Positions 58,190-64,000 of a stretch of DNA of 64,000 bases are shown one piece after another. The DNA lies in assembly GCF_025024155.1 (NCBI RefSeq), contig NW_026251829.1, forward strand, positions 1 to 64,000, given 5' to 3'. The stretch comes from Gamsiella multidivaricata (Eukaryota; Mortierellomycota; Mortierellomycetes; Mortierellales; Mortierellaceae). Each line of letters begins with the position of its first letter. Positions within the stretch are counted from its first letter, which is position 1. The notes under the pieces are model-generated. The model ran no database searches. It worked only from the letters and a program-made list of their open reading frames with translations, and had not been told where the DNA came from. The position numbers were made by a program, and so were the translations under genes.

Positions 58190-60623
58190 CTATGGAAGCC
58201 CATTGAGTTGTCGATAGGTCTGAGGTGTGCTTGACGTCGCCTTAGGCTCCAGCTCATCCTGGTAGATCGATTTGGTGGGGATGGTATAGTTTTCAGCAGG
58301 AAAGATGGGTCCGACTCCTTGCACAAATCGTCTTCGTCTGTCCATCGCACTGAGTGCGTTCTCCGAAAGGGACTTTGGCGTTGTCGTCTTTTTCTTCTTG
58401 GACTTTGTCATGCGCTACAGATGTGTCAGAAAGAGTCACCATCAGTATGCAGGCCATTCTAAATACATTTAGCGTCATGTAAAGGGCCCTCATTCAGTTT
58501 GCTGACTTACGAATCGCTTGAGGTATCCTTGCTCGACCTGCTTGTCCAAGTCATCCAAAATAGTATTGTACTCCTGATAGGCGAGATGGTTGTTCACAAG
58601 GCCAAGCAGGCGTTGTTTCCTAGCCTTGTTCACCTTCATCACATCCCGCAACTCTTTCTGAAGCGACCTGAGCGTGATGCTGATCTCATCATCCTCTCGC
58701 GCATCCCAATCGATCTATTCGGTAAAGGAAGATTTCCATCGGTTAGAGCTCACAGAAAGGGACATGAGAATAGACCAGCACAGCACTTGACGCGCTGCAT
58801 ACCTCTTCGTTGCCGAGCAGACCAATATATCGTAACTCGCGCTTGATGCGCTCTTCCAGCTCTGCATAGTTTCTCGCTGTCGATTGAACGCCGGTTTGGG
58901 CTGGGGAAGGCGATGGCGGTGGATCGTCATCCTGTTTCAGCTCCTTCGAATCAACCACGTCTTCCGAAATCAGAGAGCAGAGAATTCTTTCTGTCAAGGG
59001 TCCGCACGACACTTCGTCCTGATCAATGTTTTCATCCGTCAGTTCGAATGGCTGGTTGTAGACGGTATTCCGTGAGGGTGTCGAGTCCTTGACCAGATCC
59101 ACCGAGCTCCGCCTCGACTCGTATCCATCGTAAGGCATGAGCGCCCGGTCCTCCTCCGCCCATACATCCAAGTAATGCTTTCCGAGTGGTGGAATCAGCA
59201 AAGGTGTGACCTGATCACCCTCCTCCTCTAGAACGACACGGTCTGACTCTGTAAATGGCCGGAAGTATGGCTCCATGGACGCCCAAAAAGTCTGAATGGG
59301 GACTTGGTTGGCAACCTTGACCTTTGAAAAGTCCTCCTGAACTTCTTGAGCTTTGGGAGGCGGCTTCTGAGATTTTTCGGTCTGGTGTTCTGAGTTCTTC
59401 TTTTTCTTTTGATGAGATGCTGAGTGGGCCTTGTCTCCTGTCCGATTCTGTGTAGAGAAAGAAATGAACAATATTCGTTAGATCAGATCGAATGAGCCCA
59501 CAGTAATACTGTACTGACGCCTCCTAATGTCCCTTTGCGTACCTGTCCTGCCTTTGGTGTTCCATGGCGATTGGCGTTCAACTTCACAGGCTGGGGTGAC
59601 ATACTTCGTCCTGCTTTACCCAACAGATAGTCGTCGCTTCTCTTGGATTTAGGCAGGGCAACTAAATTTGAATAAATAGCATTAGGAGAATGAAAATAAC
59701 CCGACTTCAATAAACAGATACAATCCACAGTAATAGAGACATGCCTCGATCATCCTCTGAATATTCACTGTCCTCATCCAACTCGCGCTTCTTTTTCTTC
59801 TTCAGGAATCCATCCTGAACAAGGCTAGATATAATACAGACAAAAGAATGAATTAATGACATATCCTTGAAACAAGTATTTTTGCAATCTGCAGACAAGC
59901 TACAACTTTTCCATTTGCGACATACGAGGGTGTTCCTGTCCTAAGTCTGATTGTGTTTGTAGTCGAACTTGCATTCTGTTCATCGTCAGTCTTTGAACTC
60001 TCTATGTGAGCAGGTTGGAAACAACGTTTGAAAAGGTCTCAATAATTTTTCCCTCCAAAAATTCAGACACCGAATAAAAAGCATTTAACGTTATACATTC
60101 CACACGTACCAGCTGCATCGGATCGCTTCAGCTTCAACGTAACGACGCCCAGTTTAACAAGAGCTGGAGAGCCTCCTGCGCCCTGCGTAAGTGCTCCTGA
60201 TGGTCCTCCTGCTCTGGAGCTGCTCGAAAAAGATGATGGCGAGGAGGTATTAGGGGATGCGCTTGATCGTGCTGCGTTCGAAGTATTGGCGCCTGCAGAT
60301 GGTGTATGAGAAAGTCCTTGGGAAGCAGAATTGAATGTGGCTGCGGATGCTGAGGAGTTAGGCGTCGAAGATACTGATGAATCCTTCGACTGTGAAAAAT
60401 TCGCCCCACCGTCCAGACGAGCGAGTTCGTTCGCGTACTTCTCGTGTCGCGTGGCAGCCTTTTCGGACAGATAGAGCAGTTCCTGTTGAAGCACTGACAG
60501 TTCCTGATATGATGGTATGTTAGGGACCGACTGAGGGTTTGAAGAGTGCTGCAAGGGCCGAGTCAGATAGTTGCGGAAAGTAAGCGCGTTCGGGTCAAAG
60601 TTCGACGACGCGGAGGAGTCCAT
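58190..60623 (-). CDS. NGG1: ADA3/NGG1, SAGA/ADA histone acetyltransferase adaptor
   Basis: Multi-exon minus-strand gene. The N-terminal exon (from ATG 60623) has a conserved start FRNYLTRPLQHSSNPQSVPN and a coiled coil (SYQELSVLQQELLYLSEKAA), then a Ser-rich linker. The middle part contains VPIQTFWASMEPYFRPFTESD and PPLGKHYLDVWAEED. The C-terminal Ada3 domain has YAELEERIKRELRYIGLL, DEISITLRSLQKELRDVMKVNKARKQRL and QGYLKRF, and the final exon ends RRFVQGVGPIF..YQLNGLP-like. It bridges Ada2-Gcn5 in SAGA. The gene is divergent from the RPAP3-like gene (507 bp). Confidence 0.88.
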
Positions 60624-60987
60624 GGCTATGTGACTTGTTTTGGCAGCAAATAGACACAAGTCAGCACAAGATGGTATGGCGGCAAGGAGTGAAGAGGGAT
60701 GGTAGGAGCGTTCCGTGCACAACCTTGCAGCTGCATAGCTGTTACCTCAAGATGCAAGGCTGTTTTAGCGATTACAGACGAAAAAACAGCGATACAGGGT
60801 TGTGTAAAAAGCGCCTTGAGCCCAGGATACTCAAGTTTTCTGTCGGATGAGGTGATTATTGTGGCAATTTTACGCAGTACAGTAGTATTGTTGATAAATC
60901 AATGCACAAAATAAGGATTTTTCTTTTGGAGGGTAAAGACGGATAAATAAAACGGAAGGATGGTGGGTTTCGATGATGAGAATACGG

Positions 60988-61014
60988 TGCCTGAGATGCC
61001 TGAGATGCCTGAGA
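60988..61014. repeat. 9-bp triplicate repeat in ADA3/RPAP3 promoter
   Basis: Three perfect copies of tgcctgaga in the shared upstream region; could be a binding-site cluster or replication slippage. Confidence 0.8.
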
Positions 61015-61130
61015 TGGCGACGCTTGGGACCACAGTTGGAAGATTAAAAAAAAAAAGGTGACGTCATATATAGATTTTTTTTTTATACGTTGATAGTACA
61101 GGCCTACAAGATCACTCTTGAAACACAACC

Positions 61131-63060
61131 ATGGAGAAAGCAGGGAAAAGGATTGATGAATGGGCGCGGACCTTCTCTAAAGGCAACAAGAAGCCCATGG
61201 CACCCAGAGTACGCCTTCTGTCATTGAGATACTGCATCTCGTCCAATAAAACAGAGCCAGTCTGAACGCATATTTACAAAGCATTCGGTCTCTAGGAATA
61301 TCCGCCTATGCGGGTAAAGAAGGATATTGTGCTCCAGGATATCAAACCAATACCTGACCAGCCAAGTACGAACCCCAAGACCGTTTTAGTGGCGCACGAG
61401 CAACTGGAGGATCTTTCCTTGGAACCAACGCTGGGCGGTAAAGAGAAGAAGAAGGATGAGACCCCTATGACATCTCGCCCCAACCGTCCGACGGAAACGA
61501 AAGAATCAACAGCACCCAAGTGCTCCCCTGCGGAAATCCAGGCTGCCAATAGTCATAAGGAAATGGTAATAGATAATAATGTGCTCGATAAATGGATGCG
61601 AAGGAAATTTCCTAACCGACAATTTACGACCATTTATTAGGGCAATGAGTACTATAAAAAAGGACAATGGGAGAAAGCCTTCGAGTGTTACTCGGACAGC
61701 ATGTATCTCGATCCACACAACTCTGTTTACCCAATCAACAGGGCGATGGCGTTGTTGAAACTCCAGAGGTACATACCGATGCAAGGTCTCACTAAGTGCC
61801 ACCCACAACCTGTTTAGCATTTATTAACCGCATACATTTGACTCCTTGTTAGGTTTGCGGAGGCCGAGCGCGACTGCACTCTCGGGTTGAAACTCGACAG
61901 TAAGAACCTGAAAGCGCTTTGGAGGCGTGGCATGGCCCGCCGGTCTATCGGAAATTTTAGAGAAGCAAAAGAGGACTTTGAAGCGGGCTTGAAGATTGAA
62001 CCCGGTAATAAAACGCTGAAAGAGGAACTGGCCAAACTGGAGCAGATGCAAAAGAAGCCAACAACAACACCGCCACCAGCATCAAAACCGGTCCCGTTGT
62101 CGACTCCAAAGGCTCAACAAACAAAAGTGGTGCCCGCTCCATCGTCAGCGAAAGAGAAACTTGCAATTCCGGTTATTTCCAGCAAGCGTGTGCAAATCAA
62201 GGAAATTGAAAATGATGAGAGTTCGGAGCTCTTCGAGTCAGCAGCTGCGAAAACTTCTACAACCTCAACCACTAGTATCCAGGCTACAGCACCTGCTGCA
62301 CCATTAAACCCAACATCTTCGACCACATCTGCAGCTGGAACACCAGTAGTATCCAAGGCTCCCTCTAGTTCAGCATTGACTTCGCCACAAGCAACAAGCA
62401 GTAATGTCAATATGTCGACGCCGGCGACTACTCTGGACTTCCAGCGCGACTGGAAGAGCTATAGCAAAAATAGCGGACTGCTCTATCAATATATCAAGGT
62501 GAACGATTGCAAGGAACCTTTCAGGACTGCATTGGGAAAGCTAAGCACGGATGTTAACAGTGACGGCTCCTATTTGTCTATAGCTCATCCAACCGGGGAT
62601 ACTGCCAACCCTCTTCAAGAGCTCCTTTGAATCGGATTACCTGGCCTCGATGCTCTTCATCTTCCGAGAGTACTATATCCCGTAAGTACAAGCCTGGCTT
62701 TTTTTTTTTTCGTTTTCTTTAATGACCAATCAATATTTACTCCTTCATATTTTCATCCATGTTGTACTAGATCTGAGGAACCACAGCTGCTCTATCGAAC
62801 CCTTGTGAATCTTGCAAAAGTCCAGCGCTTTGATATGACGCTCATGTTCATGTCGGGCACCGATAAGAAAGGTAATAGGAGATCATTGTCGAGACGCTTT
62901 TTTTGTAGCCAGCGCTTCAAATAATAACGCTTAGACCATTTCTTTGTAAGATCTCAGCGCTATATTCAAGCATCTGTCAGGTCATCTCAATGATCAAGCC
63001 GTTTATAACCAGCAAGACCTCGTAACACTCGCATCCAAGTTCAAAACCACCGACTATTAG
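61131..63060 (+). CDS. RPAP3: RPAP3-like TPR co-chaperone (R2TP complex)
   Basis: Seven exons: 61131-61208, 61296-61565, 61641-61768, 61853-62498, 62584-62681, 62771-62871, 62951-63060. A TPR array (GNEYYKKGQWEKAFECYSDSM, NRAMALLKLQRFAEAERDC, KALWRRGMARRSIGNFREAKED) binds HSP90/HSP70 tails. A Ser/Thr/Pro linker leads to the RPAP3_C domain: DFQRDWKS, LLYQYIKLIQPGILPTLFKSS, FESDYLASMLFIF, SEEPQLLYRTLVNLAKVQRFDMTLMFMS. That domain contacts RUVBL1/2. The R2TP complex assembles Pol II, snoRNPs (including NHP2-containing ones) and PIKKs. The intron after LLYQYIK was placed by homology; reading through gives a premature stop. Confidence 0.92.
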
Positions 63061-63162
63061 TTTTTATTAATAAACTGATAGCCGAGATAAAAATAAAAAA
63101 GCAGCAGGCATTTCTATGCGTCAAAAGGATGAAACGACATGAATGATATTTCTGGAGTGTCC

Positions 63163-64000
63163 TCATAACTTGCTCGGCACTTGATGCACTAAGAAGCGAA
63201 ACAGTGTGCAGGAGGAATAGCTGTAAGTAATTGTTCTTTGTCAAAAAAAAAAAAAAAACGCCGCCAAAATGCGTACCTTTTTCAATGGGTTCCCACGCTG
63301 GGGCAGTGCCGCGTAGAGACCAAATATCGTCAATTCTTGGGGAAGGGGTATTCAAGCGATCCAGCCATTTACGATCTTCGTCTACCAGATAGGAATTAAC
63401 AGACGCGGTGATGGCCTCCAGAGGTATGGCAAAGTTGAGGTGTGTGATCGTCCTGCCAGTCGACGTCTTTCCATTGCCTACCATATTAAAATCCACAGCC
63501 GCACAAGCGTTAGTCTTCCTGCTTCATCCAAAGATTCTGCCATGAATTTCAGTAGTATGTTTTTGAACCGTGCGAGTGTAAATGTCGTACCTGTGACAAG
63601 GCCTACAAAGTGGCCGTCTGTGTTGACGAGTACACCTCCACTATTGCCACGATGCACCGGCGCACTACTAAGCAACATAACGGGGACTTTGTTGTACGTG
63701 ACCACCTTGCTGCAGATCCCCGAAGTAATCAGGGGCAGGATACCTGAGGATGGTCCAAAAATTCCGTGTCCGATCGCAAAAAGCGGCGTCCCCTTGACAG
63801 TCGGCCTCACTTTGGAACTAAGTCATGTACAAACCGATAGAGAGACAACAGTTAAAAAAGGGCCAACCTGCAGGCAGAGGGTCGAACCATCCACTCGAGC
63901 TAGTCAAAACTTGACCAGGTAACTTGGACTCACATTTCCTCTGCACTCCGTAGGGGTAGGAAGGGCAGGAAGCCATTAAGCATACAGGTCTCCGGGATTT
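63163..64000 (-). CDS. TYSND1-like peroxisomal trypsin-type protease, C-terminal part
   Basis: The 5' part lies outside the window. Exons seen: about 64000-63934, 63817-63591, 63477-63277 and 63188-63163. Chymotrypsin-fold blocks: TPLFAIGHGIFGPSSGILP, SAPVHRGNSGGVLV (catalytic Ser in GNSGG), GHFVGLVTGN, and THLNFAIPLEAI, all as in the peroxisomal leader-peptide-processing protease TYSND1. The last exon is 26 nt; its phase-1 join adds VHQVPSKL and a stop. SKL is the canonical PTS1. The enzyme matures PTS2 leaders and some PTS1 proteins inside peroxisomes. Confidence 0.88.

Overview
The window is nuclear DNA from a filamentous fungus that is probably not a member of Dikarya. Most genes carry several short introns (GT..AG, commonly 60-120 nt). 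Gene spacing is tight on both strands and there are no operons. Several genes are typical of early-diverging fungi and sparse or absent in ascomycetes and basidiomycetes: a UFM1 E3 ligase (UFL1), a CASC3/Barentsz protein, a TYSND1-type peroxisomal protease and a CSL transcription factor. I infer Mucoromycota, most likely a Mortierellomycotina-like genome. The lineage is inference, not something read directly.

Layout. 0-6 kb: the end of a WDR5/SWD3 gene, a PHOSPHO-type HAD phosphatase, an ornithine decarboxylase antizyme whose ORF must be read through a +1 frameshift, an 0.8-kb tRNA-headed SINE-like retroposon with an 18-bp target duplication, a tRNA-Glu(CTC) gene and RPS27. 6-15 kb: cohesin SCC3/STAG (13 exons) and a CSL factor that lacks its C-terminal TIG domain. 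15-19 kb: gene-poor, with one frame-broken Arg/Ser/Gly-rich stretch. 20-27 kb: an mRNA guanylyltransferase fused to a 1.6-kb-residue low-complexity tail. 29-34 kb: a multi-Myb/SANT protein and a four-TM protein. 34-48.5 kb: acylaminoacyl-peptidase, UFL1, CDC73, PIGV/GPI18, kynurenine aminotransferase and NHP2. 49-64 kb: MET2, mitochondrial bL33, SPF27/BCAS2, CASC3, YOS1, ADA3, an RPAP3-like co-chaperone and a peroxisomal protease with C-terminal SKL, cut by the window edge.

Function. This is a housekeeping neighbourhood. Many genes serve chromatin and RNA polymerase II output: WDR5, SCC3, ADA3, CDC73, capping enzyme, SPF27, CASC3, RPAP3. They are not co-transcribed. Many neighbours are divergent pairs with short shared promoters (APEH/UFL1 192 bp, CDC73/PIGV 268 bp, ADA3/RPAP3 507 bp) or tightly convergent (UFL1/CDC73 79 bp, SPF27/CASC3 101 bp, RPAP3/TYSND1 102 bp).

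Exon joins below were worked out by hand from splice-site motifs, reading phase and remembered family sequences. No alignments or transcripts were available.
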